Shown here: piece after piece, positions 42,935 to 51,384 of the stretch | How the letters are laid out: every line of letters starts with the position of its first letter | Position numbering within the stretch: position 1 is the first letter of the stretch | Assembly: GCA_002070275.1 (NCBI GenBank) | Contig: MWCY01000022.1 | Coordinates: 1-51,498 of the forward strand | Reading direction: 5' to 3' | DNA: 51,498 nt | Source: Candidatus Hydrogenedentes bacterium ADurb.Bin170 | GTDB lineage: Bacteria; Hydrogenedentota; Hydrogenedentia; Hydrogenedentales; CAITNO01 | Program-made: the position numbers and the translations under genes | Notes under the pieces: generated by a model | Seen by the model: only the letters and a program-made list of their open reading frames with translations | Database searches by the model: none | What the model was told of the DNA's origin: nothing

Positions 42935-43462
42935 TCATGCCGCCGGGGTTTCTTCTTTCTGTTTGCGGATCTGATCGAGCACATTGACCAGATTGCGGGG
43001 AAGGGCACTGAGGACGCCGACGGTATTGCGCAGAGGTGCGGCGATAGTTCCCACCACCTGAGCAAGGAGCACCTCGCGCGGCGGAAGAGAAGCCAGTGCT
43101 TCCAGTTGCTGTGCATTGACGACGGCACCTGTCAGCACGCCGCCACGCATGGCGATAAACTGCACCTCTTTGGAAAAAGTTTTCAACACTTTGGCGGGGG
43201 CTACCGGGTCATCACAAAATGCCCAGGCTGTCGGGCCTTCCATGAAGGCTGCTGCGGAAGAAAGTCCCAGGTCGTCCAAAGCGATTTTAGCAAGATTGTT
43301 TTTGTATACTTTTAACTGAGCGCCCGCTTCACGCAATTGCTTGCGCAGCTGAGTCGCCTGCTCCACATTCATCCCTACAAACTGGGTGATAATGGAGACA
43401 CTGCTACCGCTGACCCGTTCCCTAATTTCAGCAACGGCTTTGATCTTTTGTTCTGTTGGCAA
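42935..43462 (-). CDS. rplJ: 50S ribosomal protein L10
   Basis: 175 aa. The start codon is TTG at 43462, chosen because AAAGGAGGTG lies 7 bases before and MPTEQKIKAVAEI is the normal L10 N-terminus. It has QLRKQLREAGAQLKVYKNNL and the C-terminal helix that carries L7/L12 dimers. L10 bound with L7/L12 represses its own operon by binding the leader; that leader is recognisable upstream. The rplK-rplA pair that normally precedes it is missing; a putative glycosidase gene is upstream instead. Confidence 0.97.
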   Translation of the reverse strand: MPTEQKIKAVAEIRERVSGSSVSIITQFVGMNVEQATQLRKQLREAGAQLKVYKNNLAKIALDDLGLSSAAAFMEGPTAWAFCDDPVAPAKVLKTFSKEVQFIAMRGGVLTGAVVNAQQLEALASLPPREVLLAQVVGTIAAPLRNTVGVLSALPRNLVNVLDQIRKQKEETPAA

Positions 43463-43505
43463 GAGAATTCACCTCCTTTCACGAGTTCGCATCTGTCTGG
43501 CAGCA

Positions 43506-43657
43506 GCGCAGAAAAAACGCCTGTATTGTCAGAGAGACAACACAGGCGGGATACATCCGAATTATAATACGGGTGCGTTCCTCCGCGGTCTCGGCAGGAT
43601 ATTAAGGCACTAATGCCACCGGCTGTCTCTGACCAGCAGTGCGATTGCACATAGTCT
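43506..43657 (-). promoter_or_regulatory. Ribosomal protein L10 leader (rplJ leader)
   Basis: On the minus strand, AGACAGCCGGTGGCATTAG (about 43629-43611) followed by GCCTTAATATCCTGCCGAG (about 43610-43592) closely resembles the conserved L10-binding element of the L10 leader family. L10-(L7/L12) binding here is expected to favour termination at the attenuator just downstream. The leader occupies most of the 258 bp between rplJ and the next gene. Confidence 0.8.
43512..43548 (-). terminator. Attenuator hairpin within the rplJ leader
   Basis: On the minus strand CGCCTGTGTTGTC (43548-43536) pairs with GACAATACAGGCG (43530-43518), followed by six T (43517-43512), about 50 bases before the rplJ start. 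Being upstream of the gene it serves, it is an attenuator. Confidence 0.82.
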
Positions 43658-43663
43658 GACCAT

Positions 43664-43693
43664 ATTCTAGCAAAAAACGCAGTAAGTGCGCAA
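43664..43693 (-). promoter_or_regulatory. Promoter of rplJ-rplL
   Basis: On the minus strand TTGCGC (43693-43688), an 18-base spacer and TAGAAT (43669-43664). The predicted start near 43657 begins the L10 leader. Confidence 0.6.
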
Positions 43694-43720
43694 CTTCATG
43701 TCCTTTCAGGGCTATGCCTG

Positions 43721-44764
43721 TCAGCGGGCAACACCGTTATCCTTACAGACGGGCACCGCAAAACGCCGGATCTCATGGATGCCGGATTCCGCCGCAACTT
43801 CTGCATAGACCCATAGTTCACCGTCCACCCAAAGCCAGCTTGAATAACGCCAGGTGTGCCCGGCGGCAGAAGGCGTTGTGCTTAAAAGGAGCGGTGACTG
43901 AGGTGTAAGATCCTGTATGTTGTGCAGATCGAAGCTGAAGCCCAGTCCTGTGCCGATATTGTACACAGGCTCATACCAGCTCACGTTGGAGCCTTCATAC
44001 ACAAAAAGGTAGCCTATTCCCAGAGAGAGCACGGAAGCAGGCCTGACAAAAAAATCATGCCAGCCCTGCAGCTGCATAAGGGATTCATAGGGACTGCCGA
44101 CAGGCTCCCATTTTTCTCCGTCCGGGCTTGAAAAATGGTAAATACGCTCGTTTTTGCGAAGATACCCGATGACATAGCAGTGATAGGCATTTTCTGCAAA
44201 GAGTATTACCGGATCTTTATACTCAGTCGGCACAACATCATGGTCATAGCTTTTGGCAAAGGGCGTGATGACCGGGCGTGCACTCGCTGCACAAAACTGA
44301 TCGGGAGCAGGTGCATCATCAAATTTGATAACAGACCAGGGCCCGCCCTGCCAGGGTCCGCAGGCATACAGTTTCGCATTGCCGGTCTTCGGATCCCGGA
44401 GCAGTGCAGGACGTTCAAAGCCGGGGATAGGAACAGCTTCCCGCGCAATACTCAAGGCTTTTTCAAAATGGATTCCGTCCGGGCTTTTCAGAATGCGGAT
44501 TTCATAGCCTCTCAGTCCCCGCGGATCCGTGGTATTTCGCATCCTGCACGCCATCCAAAACGCACCCTCGCTGTCACGCATCAGGGATGGTGCCCCGGCC
44601 CACCAGCCTTCCTCAAGCACATCCGGCTGAAGGATCAGGTCATAGCGCTGAAAAAAGTCAGGAACTTTACCAAAAACATTCTCGACAGCAGGTGAACTTC
44701 CGGAAAAATCGGCAGGTATCTGCGTTGCTGCCAACACCAGGAAAGCAAGCAGATTTGTCAACAT
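43721..44764 (-). CDS. Putative secreted glycosidase-like beta-propeller protein
   Basis: 347 aa with an N-terminal signal peptide (MLTNLLAFLVLAATQIPA). The body shows repeated blade-like motifs: WWAGAPSLMRDSEGAFWMACR, ILKSPDGIHFEKAL, HFSSPDGEKWEPVG, DPVILFAENAYHCYVIG. The SPDGxxWE pattern is usual in five-bladed propellers of GH43/GH32/GH130-type enzymes and sialidase-like proteins. The Asp/Glu triad cannot be assigned with confidence. It probably acts on extracellular glycans. It lies 63 bp after the coiled-coil/MshEN gene on the same strand and is followed by the rplJL promoter. Confidence 0.6.
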   Translation of the reverse strand: MLTNLLAFLVLAATQIPADFSGSSPAVENVFGKVPDFFQRYDLILQPDVLEEGWWAGAPSLMRDSEGAFWMACRMRNTTDPRGLRGYEIRILKSPDGIHFEKALSIAREAVPIPGFERPALLRDPKTGNAKLYACGPWQGGPWSVIKFDDAPAPDQFCAASARPVITPFAKSYDHDVVPTEYKDPVILFAENAYHCYVIGYLRKNERIYHFSSPDGEKWEPVGSPYESLMQLQGWHDFFVRPASVLSLGIGYLFVYEGSNVSWYEPVYNIGTGLGFSFDLHNIQDLTPQSPLLLSTTPSAAGHTWRYSSWLWVDGELWVYAEVAAESGIHEIRRFAVPVCKDNGVAR

Positions 44765-44827
44765 GGCAAAGAATTCCTTCTAAAATGCCAGGAAGGCTTT
44801 CGGGCACTTCCCCTTTTCCGCACGAAA

Positions 44828-46354
44828 TTACACAGCGTAAAAACGCTCTATGGCCGATGTAATGGCATCACTGGTAGCGACTGCCGGTTCTACAGTGCAC
44901 CCCGTTGCAAGTTCAATATCCTCGATGGCAATCAGGTCAAGAGGGTTTTCCATGGCAACCCGAAGGCGCTTTCCGTCTTTTGAGATTGGAAGACATCGGT
45001 GATTTTTAACAAGATATGCGGGAACCAGGCGGATAGCTTCTGTGGTTGCCATCGTCTCCAGTTTTTCAACAAAAGGCAAGGACAGCTGGGCGGCAAGTGC
45101 CGCGGCAATCACTTCAGATGTGGCATAGCCCAGTTCAATAAAAACGCTGCCGATACGCCGTTTAAACCCTGACGCTTTAAAACGCAACGCCTCTTCCAGC
45201 TGCTCGCTGGTAACAACACCAGCATCACACAGAATCTCACCGAAAAGTTTACGCTGACTTGCTCTTGTCGACGATGGGCGCTTTTCCTGTGTCGCTGAAG
45301 ACACAGACTCATATACTTGCCGGGCAGATAGGGGCACACCGGTTTTGTCGCCGGCGGTGTCCGAAAGACGCCCTGCCACTGCCACACGTGCCCGCAGCCG
45401 GATGCTATCCGCCCGCTCTTTCTCCAATGCCGCTTCCGCCTGCTTCAACTGGTCACGCAGCTCAGTCATTTCTTCGCGCTGCTGCTTGAAATTCTCCAGC
45501 TGATCCAGCAGCATTTTTGTCTGCACTTCGTATTTATCACTGCTTTCCGCCGCATCCTGCAAAGCAGACTCCAGACTTTGAATGTGCTTTTCTTTCTCTT
45601 CCAGTGCCTGCTGGATTTCATCAGCCATTTGCTTTGCTGCGGCAGCTGCCTGAATTTCTTCGGCCAGCTGTTGATTCTCCTGCTCTCTTTCCTGCAGCCG
45701 GGCATGCAACTCTTCCCGCTCCTGCTGTATCGCACTGTGCTCGTCTCCCAGTGCACTGTAATCCAATTTAAGCCGATCTAATTCCTCGCGGACTGCTGCA
45801 CATGTCTGGCGGGACGCTTCCAGTGTTTCATTCACAGCGGCAATTTCCGCCTCTTTTTCCCGTAAAAGCTCTTCATTTCTCAGCAGCTCCCCATCTTTCT
45901 CCGCAAGAACAGCCTCCTTCTCCGCAAGCACTGCTTCTTTTTCCTGAATTATTTCACCCCGGCTCTGCAGCTGCTCTTCCAATGCACGTATCTGCTGCTC
46001 TTGAATCTGGTTATTTTGTTTAACTTCTTCATAATCAGAGAGCTGACGTTCCAGTAATGCCAGTTTTTCCGCCAACGCATCCCGATCAGCCAGTTCGGCT
46101 GTCAGCCGGCTGATTTCTTCTCGCAGCAGTGATTCTTTAGACTGCACTTCCTGCAGCTCTGAATTAAAAACAGCCTGCTGCTTCTCCGCAGCAGATGCAT
46201 TTTCCCGGGCAAGCATTTCTCCGCGCCGCACAAACATGAGTTTGACTTTTTCAAGTCCTTCTACAATTGCGGCTACAGAATGGGCACGCTGTGCATCCAA
46301 TTCGTCCAGCACAGCACTCATGTTTTCAAGAGTGCTTTTAGCCTCAGCATCCAT
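44828..46354 (-). CDS. Long coiled-coil protein with C-terminal MshEN (type II/IV ATPase N-terminal) domain
   Basis: 508 aa from ATG 46354 (AAAGGAAAG upstream). Residues about 1-330 are one long coiled coil, rich in Glu/Gln/Leu/Lys heptads with repeated EKEAVLAEKEAVLAEK-like stretches. After a linker, the last ~135 residues match the MshEN domain: FGEILCDAGVVTSEQLEEAL and RIGSVFIELGYATSEVIAAA, then LVPAYLVKNHRCLPI and VAMENPLDL. In MshE these two motifs bind c-di-GMP. The second motif keeps Arg and Gln; the first has lost them. No ATPase follows, so this is an adaptor or sensor, perhaps for pilus motors. Confidence 0.75.
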   Translation of the reverse strand: MDAEAKSTLENMSAVLDELDAQRAHSVAAIVEGLEKVKLMFVRRGEMLARENASAAEKQQAVFNSELQEVQSKESLLREEISRLTAELADRDALAEKLALLERQLSDYEEVKQNNQIQEQQIRALEEQLQSRGEIIQEKEAVLAEKEAVLAEKDGELLRNEELLREKEAEIAAVNETLEASRQTCAAVREELDRLKLDYSALGDEHSAIQQEREELHARLQEREQENQQLAEEIQAAAAAKQMADEIQQALEEKEKHIQSLESALQDAAESSDKYEVQTKMLLDQLENFKQQREEMTELRDQLKQAEAALEKERADSIRLRARVAVAGRLSDTAGDKTGVPLSARQVYESVSSATQEKRPSSTRASQRKLFGEILCDAGVVTSEQLEEALRFKASGFKRRIGSVFIELGYATSEVIAAALAAQLSLPFVEKLETMATTEAIRLVPAYLVKNHRCLPISKDGKRLRVAMENPLDLIAIEDIELATGCTVEPAVATSDAITSAIERFYAV

Positions 46355-46437
46355 AAATCTTTCCTTTACATGCCGGAGCACAAACCTTCACTTTTTCAGT
46401 GGAAGTGAAAAAACCGGGGGCTTACACGACATACCGC

Positions 46438-46466
46438 ATTATAACGACAGGCGAAATAATCTGCAA
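46438..46466 (-). promoter_or_regulatory. Promoter of the coiled-coil/MshEN gene
   Basis: On the minus strand TTGCAG (46466-46461), a 17-base spacer and TATAAT (46443-46438), a consensus -10. The leader is about 80 nt and includes a small TTCACTT/AAGTGAA hairpin. Confidence 0.65.
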
Positions 46467-46500
46467 GAACGTTGATCTTTTTTCGGCTGATATGTGCTAT

Positions 46501-47889
46501 TTATTTTTTAGGTTTTGAGTGTATGCCTCTTCCATAATAGTCTTCAGCAGCCTCCCAGAGCGCTTCGCTCAAGGTCGGATGGGTGTGGATTGTAGAGGCT
46601 ATCTCCTCCACTGTGCCTTCCACGCGCATGGCAAGTGCGCCGACAGCAATCATTTCTCCGGCTTCAGGACCGAGAATGTGTACGCCCAGAATTTCGTCCG
46701 TGGCAGCATCGCCGATTATTTTCACCATGCCTTCAGCGCTGCCGAGGGTATGGGCACGCCCGTTAGCGGCAAAAAGAAAACTGCCCGTTTTTACCGTATA
46801 ACCCTGATCTTTCGCCTCCTGCTCGGTGAGTCCGACACTCGCAAGCTCCGGCGAACTGAAATTGCACGCCGGAAGCACCCGATAATCCATCACCGCATTT
46901 CCGCCGGTGCAGTTTGTCGCCGCAACAATACCTTCCGCCGAAGCACCATGGGCCAGCCAGGTGCGGTCAATCACATCGCCGATGGCATAAATGCCCGGCA
47001 CTGGACTTTCCATCCGATCGTTCACAGGAATTCCGCCTCGTTTCCCCAGCGGAATATTCAATGCGGGGCTGTTGGCAACAATCTCGGAATTACACTGAAG
47101 CCCTATCGCCACCAGCACGATTTCCGCATCGACGCTATCAGCCTTGCCACCTGCAAAATGAACTGTAACGCCGTCTTCCTTCCTCTCTATCTTTTCAACC
47201 CGGGTGCCGGTGCGAACGTCAATTTTCTTCTTCCTTAAAATGCGCTCCAGCAGTTTTGCAGGCTCGGAATCGCTTCGGGGCAGAATGGTGGGCATCATTT
47301 CCACAAGGGTGACTTTGGCGCCGAAAGCATTCCAGATGCAGGCGAATTCAGTGCCGAGTGCGCCGGCGCCTATCACAACAACACTTTCCGGGATACGCTC
47401 CAGATTCAACGCATCCGTACTTCCGATGACCCGGGTTCCGTCAAATTCCAGACCCGGCAGCTGTGCCGGACGCCCCCCCGTTGCGATAATCGTGTTTTTG
47501 GCGGTGAGTTTTTCGCCATTCACTTCCACAACACCCGCTTCAGCAATGGAGGCTTTCCCCTTGTAAAGATCTATGCCGTTGGCCTTGAAAAGGGCGCCGA
47601 TGCCGCCGGTATTGATGCCGATCACTGTTTCCTTGCGATCAAGCATTTTCCGGACATTCACCCGCACATCACGCACTTCTATGCCGAACTCTGCAGCATT
47701 CTGCAGCTTTCTGTAAAGTTCGGCTGTATGAATGAGCGTTTTCGTCGGGATGCACCCTTCGTTCAGGCACACGCCTCCCAGATTTCTGTATTCAACCACC
47801 GCTGTTCTGGCACCGCGCTGGGCGGCTCGAATGGCTGCGACATACCCGCCGGGACCGGCACCGATAACAACAACATCATAATTTTTCAT
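46501..47889 (-). CDS. lpd: Dihydrolipoyl dehydrogenase (E3)
   Basis: 462 aa. FAD-binding GAGPGGYVAAIRAAQRG, redox disulphide in GGVCLNEGCIPTK, NAD-binding GAGALGTEFA, second FAD motif YAIGDV and the C-terminal His-Pro pair HTHPTLSEAL. It reoxidises dihydrolipoyl groups of 2-oxo acid dehydrogenase complexes with NAD+. It follows the E2 gene by 23 bp, so it is the dedicated E3 of that complex. Confidence 0.96.
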   Translation of the reverse strand: MKNYDVVVIGAGPGGYVAAIRAAQRGARTAVVEYRNLGGVCLNEGCIPTKTLIHTAELYRKLQNAAEFGIEVRDVRVNVRKMLDRKETVIGINTGGIGALFKANGIDLYKGKASIAEAGVVEVNGEKLTAKNTIIATGGRPAQLPGLEFDGTRVIGSTDALNLERIPESVVVIGAGALGTEFACIWNAFGAKVTLVEMMPTILPRSDSEPAKLLERILRKKKIDVRTGTRVEKIERKEDGVTVHFAGGKADSVDAEIVLVAIGLQCNSEIVANSPALNIPLGKRGGIPVNDRMESPVPGIYAIGDVIDRTWLAHGASAEGIVAATNCTGGNAVMDYRVLPACNFSSPELASVGLTEQEAKDQGYTVKTGSFLFAANGRAHTLGSAEGMVKIIGDAATDEILGVHILGPEAGEMIAVGALAMRVEGTVEEIASTIHTHPTLSEALWEAAEDYYGRGIHSKPKK

Positions 47890-47912
47890 AAATAGGCTCC
47901 CGGACTGCTTTC

Positions 47913-49229
47913 TTAAAAAGCGCCCTCTTCGAGGATGGATTTCAAATGACTCATAAACTGTGCCGCCACAGCTCCGTCGATCACCCGGTGATCGCTGGAG
48001 AGGGTCAGCTTCATTACAGGGCGAATATGGATACCGCCGTCAATCACAACAGCCCTGTCCTTCATCTGGCCTACGGCAAGGATGGCACTGTCGGGCTGGT
48101 TGATAATGGCGGTAAACTGATCCACACCGAAAGCTCCCAGATTAGATACGGTAAAACTGTTGCCCTGATAATCATCCGGCAGCAGCTTGCCTGTCTGCGC
48201 TTTTTCCGCCAGTGCTTTCGCTGTCGAAGACAGCCCCTCCAAAGACAGGAGGTGGGCATTGCGGATGACCGGAACAATAAGCCCTGTCGGCAGAGCAACG
48301 GCCATTCCGAGATTCACCTCACTCAATTCTTCGATAAAATCGCCGCACCAGCGGGCATTGACAGCCGGGAAGCTGCGCAAAGCACGCGCCGTCGCAAAAA
48401 GTACCAGATCGTTATAAGAGACCTTGAAGCCGCGGTTTGCCGCGCGGAAATTTTTGGCGGCGCTCATATCCACTTCTACAGTAATATAGTAGTGAGGCGC
48501 TGAATATTTGCTTGCGCACATACGGTCGGCAATAATGCGGCGCATGGGTGATAAAGGAACAGTACGAATGCCCTCCTTCGCTTCCGGAGCTGCCTGAGCG
48601 ATGCCCTGCTCCAGCGAACGGGCAATATCGGCTTTTGTGATTTTACCGCCGATGCCGGTACCGCTCAGCTGCGCTACAGAAAGCCCGGCATTTTCTGCCA
48701 TGCGTCGTGCGGTGGGCGTAATCTTGACTGCGCCTCCGCTGCGGGCTGACGCCAGTACATCCTGTTCCATCACCCGACCGCCCACGCCGGAACCCGACAG
48801 CGTGGCAGGATTAATGCCAAGCGCCTCTGCGGCTTTCCGTGCCCGGGGGGATACGGGTGATTTTCCTGTGGCACCTGTCCCGGGCGAAACAGGCGCAGCC
48901 GGAGCCGCTGCAGCAGGACCAGCTATCGGTGCGGAAACCTGTGCTGCAGGCGCCGATGCAGAAGGCGCGCCCATGTTGTCGGGCAATGCTTCATCGGCAT
49001 CGCCCACCAGCGCAACTACAGTCAGCACCGGCACCTCGACCCCTTCCGGAACCAGGATTTTGCGCAGAATGCCGGAAGCGGTACTTTCGCATTCCACTTC
49101 CGCCTTGTCTGTCTGAATGGAAAAGAGCGGATCGCCTGTTTCCACTGCATCCCCCTCTTTTTTGAACCATTTCACAATCTCCGCCTCTTCAACGGAATTA
49201 CCCATTTTCGGAAGTAAGATTTCATGCAT
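47913..49229 (-). CDS. pdhC: 2-oxo acid dehydrogenase E2 (dihydrolipoamide acyltransferase) with two subunit-binding domains
   Basis: 438 aa. The lipoyl domain (1-80) has the lipoylated Lys42 in QTDKAEVE. An Ala/Pro-rich linker follows. Then come two peripheral subunit-binding domains in tandem: VSPRARKAAEALGI with GVGGRVMEQDV, and ITPTARRMAENAGL with GIGGKITKADI. The catalytic domain ends with SSDHRVIDGA (catalytic His and Asp). It transfers acyl groups from E1 to CoA. Pyruvate is the likeliest substrate, but E1 genes are not present, so a branched-chain or other complex is possible. It sits between mtlD (14 bp) and lpd (23 bp) in one operon. Confidence 0.92.
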   Translation of the reverse strand: MHEILLPKMGNSVEEAEIVKWFKKEGDAVETGDPLFSIQTDKAEVECESTASGILRKILVPEGVEVPVLTVVALVGDADEALPDNMGAPSASAPAAQVSAPIAGPAAAAPAAPVSPGTGATGKSPVSPRARKAAEALGINPATLSGSGVGGRVMEQDVLASARSGGAVKITPTARRMAENAGLSVAQLSGTGIGGKITKADIARSLEQGIAQAAPEAKEGIRTVPLSPMRRIIADRMCASKYSAPHYYITVEVDMSAAKNFRAANRGFKVSYNDLVLFATARALRSFPAVNARWCGDFIEELSEVNLGMAVALPTGLIVPVIRNAHLLSLEGLSSTAKALAEKAQTGKLLPDDYQGNSFTVSNLGAFGVDQFTAIINQPDSAILAVGQMKDRAVVIDGGIHIRPVMKLTLSSDHRVIDGAVAAQFMSHLKSILEEGAF

Positions 49230-49243
49230 AAGTACGGTATCCT

Positions 49244-50422
49244 TCAGTTGGTGGATTGCTTTTTATTATAGTATTTTTTAATCAGCCCGGCAGCATCGGA
49301 ACCGGGATCGATACGGCAGATGTCTTTCAGGACGGCATCCAACCCGGAAGCACGCAGATATTTCTGCAGTTCCAGAGCGACAGGATCGACCGGATTGTCA
49401 TAGGTCAGTGCTGCGGCGGTAACGGATGCAATAGAATCGGGCACAATCCCCTGATCCAGACAAAGAAGCATGGCACCGATAAGCCGGTCATCCCGCCCCA
49501 GCTTTCTCCGCGGATCCCGGGCAACCCTTTCCACCTGATCAGCCAGCGCACGGTTGTGATAGCGACGGATCAGATCCTGCCGGTGACTTTCCAGCGATTC
49601 AGCATCCAATCCGTGCTTTTGCACCAGTGCCCTGCAGCTTTCCAGCCCGGCACCTTCCACAGATTTTCGAACTTCCGCATCACGGATCGCTTCCGAGATA
49701 TAGGTATAGCCGCGCCTGTAGCCCAGATAAGCCGTTGCTGCATGGGTCAGGTTATGAACAAAAAGTTTCCGCTCCACATATCCTTTGAAGTTGGCGGTCG
49801 GTAGCAGATGCTTTACAGGAGGAAGGGCGCCTCGAAAAGCATGCGCATCCACGGGCAGTTCGCAATAAGGCTCCACCGCAACAGCAAGAATATCCGCTTC
49901 CTGCTGGGCACGGGTGCGGGTCGGCACCATCCGGCCGATACTCGCTTCGACAAAGCCTACTTTTTCGTCAAGAACCTGATGCCAGTCCGCAGGCAGATGC
50001 TTGCGGACCAGTGCACGCATATGCGCCTCACCGTCATGTATATTTTCGCAGAGAATGATATCCAAAGGCTGCGCATGTGGATCGGAAAAGCGGAGAGGTA
50101 TTGAAGCGGCAATTACAGGCGCAATATGAGGCAGTGCATGCATGCCCACGGCTGTAGAGGCAATAGAGGCCTGTGCGAGCGTTACGGCAGCTTTACCCGG
50201 ATCAGAAGCATGTACAGCACTCACAGCGCTTATCGTGCGTGTTTCCGTCCCTTCGTCCGAAACCAGGTCGACCGTGTAGCTGCCCCGGCTATTGAGCGCA
50301 TCCACCACTTCGGACACCACATCGATAAACACGGTGGCATAGCCGCTTTCACAGTACAGCTGTCCCAGAAAACCCCGGCCAATATTACCGGCACCGAAAT
50401 GGACTGCCCTTTTTAGCAACAT
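49244..50422 (-). CDS. mtlD: Mannitol-1-phosphate 5-dehydrogenase-like oxidoreductase
   Basis: 392 aa from ATG 50422 (AAGGAT upstream). NAD-binding motif AVHFGAGNIGRGFLG at the N-terminus. VGFVEASIGRMVP and FVHNLTHAATAYLGY are characteristic of MtlD; the catalytic Lys of KLFVHNLTHA is present. It interconverts mannitol 1-phosphate and fructose 6-phosphate. No mannitol PTS is nearby. It is the first gene of an operon with E2 and E3 of a 2-oxo acid dehydrogenase, an unusual pairing. Confidence 0.92.
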   Translation of the reverse strand: MLLKRAVHFGAGNIGRGFLGQLYCESGYATVFIDVVSEVVDALNSRGSYTVDLVSDEGTETRTISAVSAVHASDPGKAAVTLAQASIASTAVGMHALPHIAPVIAASIPLRFSDPHAQPLDIILCENIHDGEAHMRALVRKHLPADWHQVLDEKVGFVEASIGRMVPTRTRAQQEADILAVAVEPYCELPVDAHAFRGALPPVKHLLPTANFKGYVERKLFVHNLTHAATAYLGYRRGYTYISEAIRDAEVRKSVEGAGLESCRALVQKHGLDAESLESHRQDLIRRYHNRALADQVERVARDPRRKLGRDDRLIGAMLLCLDQGIVPDSIASVTAAALTYDNPVDPVALELQKYLRASGLDAVLKDICRIDPGSDAAGLIKKYYNKKQSTN

Positions 50423-50603
50423 ACTATCCTTGTACTGGGGAAATCGGAACATATACCAGCATGAAAAAGGGTGACTGCAGATGCAGTTCAACCCTCACTG
50501 CCAAAGCGCTTCTACAAATCTTAGTATAGCAATTTCTCCGGGACACAGGGAAACAGCCTGTTCAATACAAAAGACTAAAAGCAGCGCTCCCTGGGAAAGC
50601 CAA

Positions 50604-50722
50604 CGACCTATTGGCACACAAGCGGGCCATGAGGAAGACAGCCACTCAGATTCGCTGCGGAAATACGTCCTGCGACATACCTCCATAATCACAGAACATA
50701 AAAGCCTCCTGCCAATAGGTCG
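50604..50722. repeat. 13-bp inverted repeat enclosing the first 74-bp repeat copy
   Basis: CGACCTATTGGCA (50604-50616) is matched exactly in reverse complement by TGCCAATAGGTCG (50710-50722). It flanks a copy of the 74-bp dispersed repeat, which gives the segment the look of a small mobile or formerly mobile unit. Confidence 0.65.
50611..50684. repeat. 74-bp dispersed repeat, copy 1
   Basis: Starts TTGGCACACAAGCGGGCCAT and ends GACATACCTCC. Two further copies lie at 50724-50797 and 51257-51330, with about 15-25 % divergence but equal length. Confidence 0.75.
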
Positions 50723-50723
50723 A

Positions 50724-50797
50724 TTGGCACAAAATTGGGTCAGGGCGAAGACAGTCACTCGAATCTGTATCGGAAATACGTCCTGCGACATACCTCC
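50724..50797. repeat. 74-bp dispersed repeat, copy 2
   Basis: Same length and ends as copy 1 (TTGGCAC...GGAAATACGTCCTGCGACA...CCTCC). The left quarter is more divergent than the right half. Confidence 0.75.
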
Positions 50798-50860
50798 CAA
50801 AAACACAGACCACAACAGCCCCTGCCATTTTTCCCTTCCGCCGTCCCCCCCCCCGGCGTC

Positions 50861-50880
50861 ATTCCTGCGCAGGCAGGAAT
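50861..50880. repeat. REP-like palindrome, copy 1
   Basis: ATTCCTGC and GCAGGAAT (8 perfect pairs) enclose a 4-base loop, preceded by CGTC. Further copies lie at 51036-51055 (inverted setting, loop CTTC) and 51475-51494. This resembles intergenic REP/dRS3-like elements. Confidence 0.75.
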
Positions 50881-51035
50881 CTTAACGCGAGATGCTATTT
50901 CTAAGGGACATACCGTTGTTAACAACTACGCGGAAAAGTCTTTTGAAGTAAGGATTATTTTGTGTTTGTACGTCCTGAAGTCTTTGGTGTGGATCAGGGC
51001 GATATGCAGATCATGACGTCCACACCCTGATTAAG

Positions 51036-51055
51036 ATTCCTGCCTTCGCAGGAAT
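51036..51055. repeat. REP-like palindrome, copy 2
   Basis: The same ATTCCTGC/GCAGGAAT stem with loop CTTC, followed by GACGG. It is in the opposite orientation to the copies at 50861 and 51475 and borders a tandem repeat array. Confidence 0.7.
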
Positions 51056-51072
51056 GACGGAGGGAGGAGCAG

Positions 51073-51212
51073 GAATGACGGGGAGAGGCAGGGATGACGG
51101 GGAGAGGCAGGGATGACGGGGAGAGGCAGGGATGACGGAGAGAGGCAGGGATGACGGAGAGAGGCAGGGATGACGGAGAGAGGCAGGGATGACGGAGAGA
51201 GGCAGGGATGAT
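51073..51212. repeat. 19-bp tandem repeat array
   Basis: Seven units of exactly 19 bp (GATGACGGAGAGAGGCAGG-like) begin at 51093, 51112, 51131, 51150, 51169, 51188 and 51207. A diverged leading unit starts at 51073. Units differ by single G/A changes. Each unit carries GATGACGG, which resembles the edge of the REP-like palindrome, so the array may have grown by slippage from it. Confidence 0.85.
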
Positions 51213-51256
51213 CCCGGAGACATGCAATTCTTCCCCTGGGAACACCAATCTCCGCA

Positions 51257-51330
51257 TTGGCACACAAGCGGGCCATGACGAAGACAGGCACTTGAATCTG
51301 TATCGGAAATATGTCCTGAGACATACCTCC
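51257..51330. repeat. 74-bp dispersed repeat, copy 3
   Basis: Matches copy 1 closely at its left half and copy 2 at its right half (TTGAATCTGTATCGGAAATA), ending GACATACCTCC. Confidence 0.75.
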
Positions 51331-51384
51331 TCCATCAGTCCTACACACGGCACTGCCATTTCTCCATTCCGCCTTTACGTCACC

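Noticed and set aside
50724-50745. Sigma-54 promoter (TGGCAC with TTGG downstream)
   Set aside because: The -12 element lacks the GC dinucleotide, and the sequence is part of a dispersed repeat with no gene downstream on that strand.
51073-51212. Repeat array that could be taken for CRISPR
   Set aside because: Units are 19 bp and directly adjacent with no unique spacers, and there are no cas genes. It is a minisatellite.
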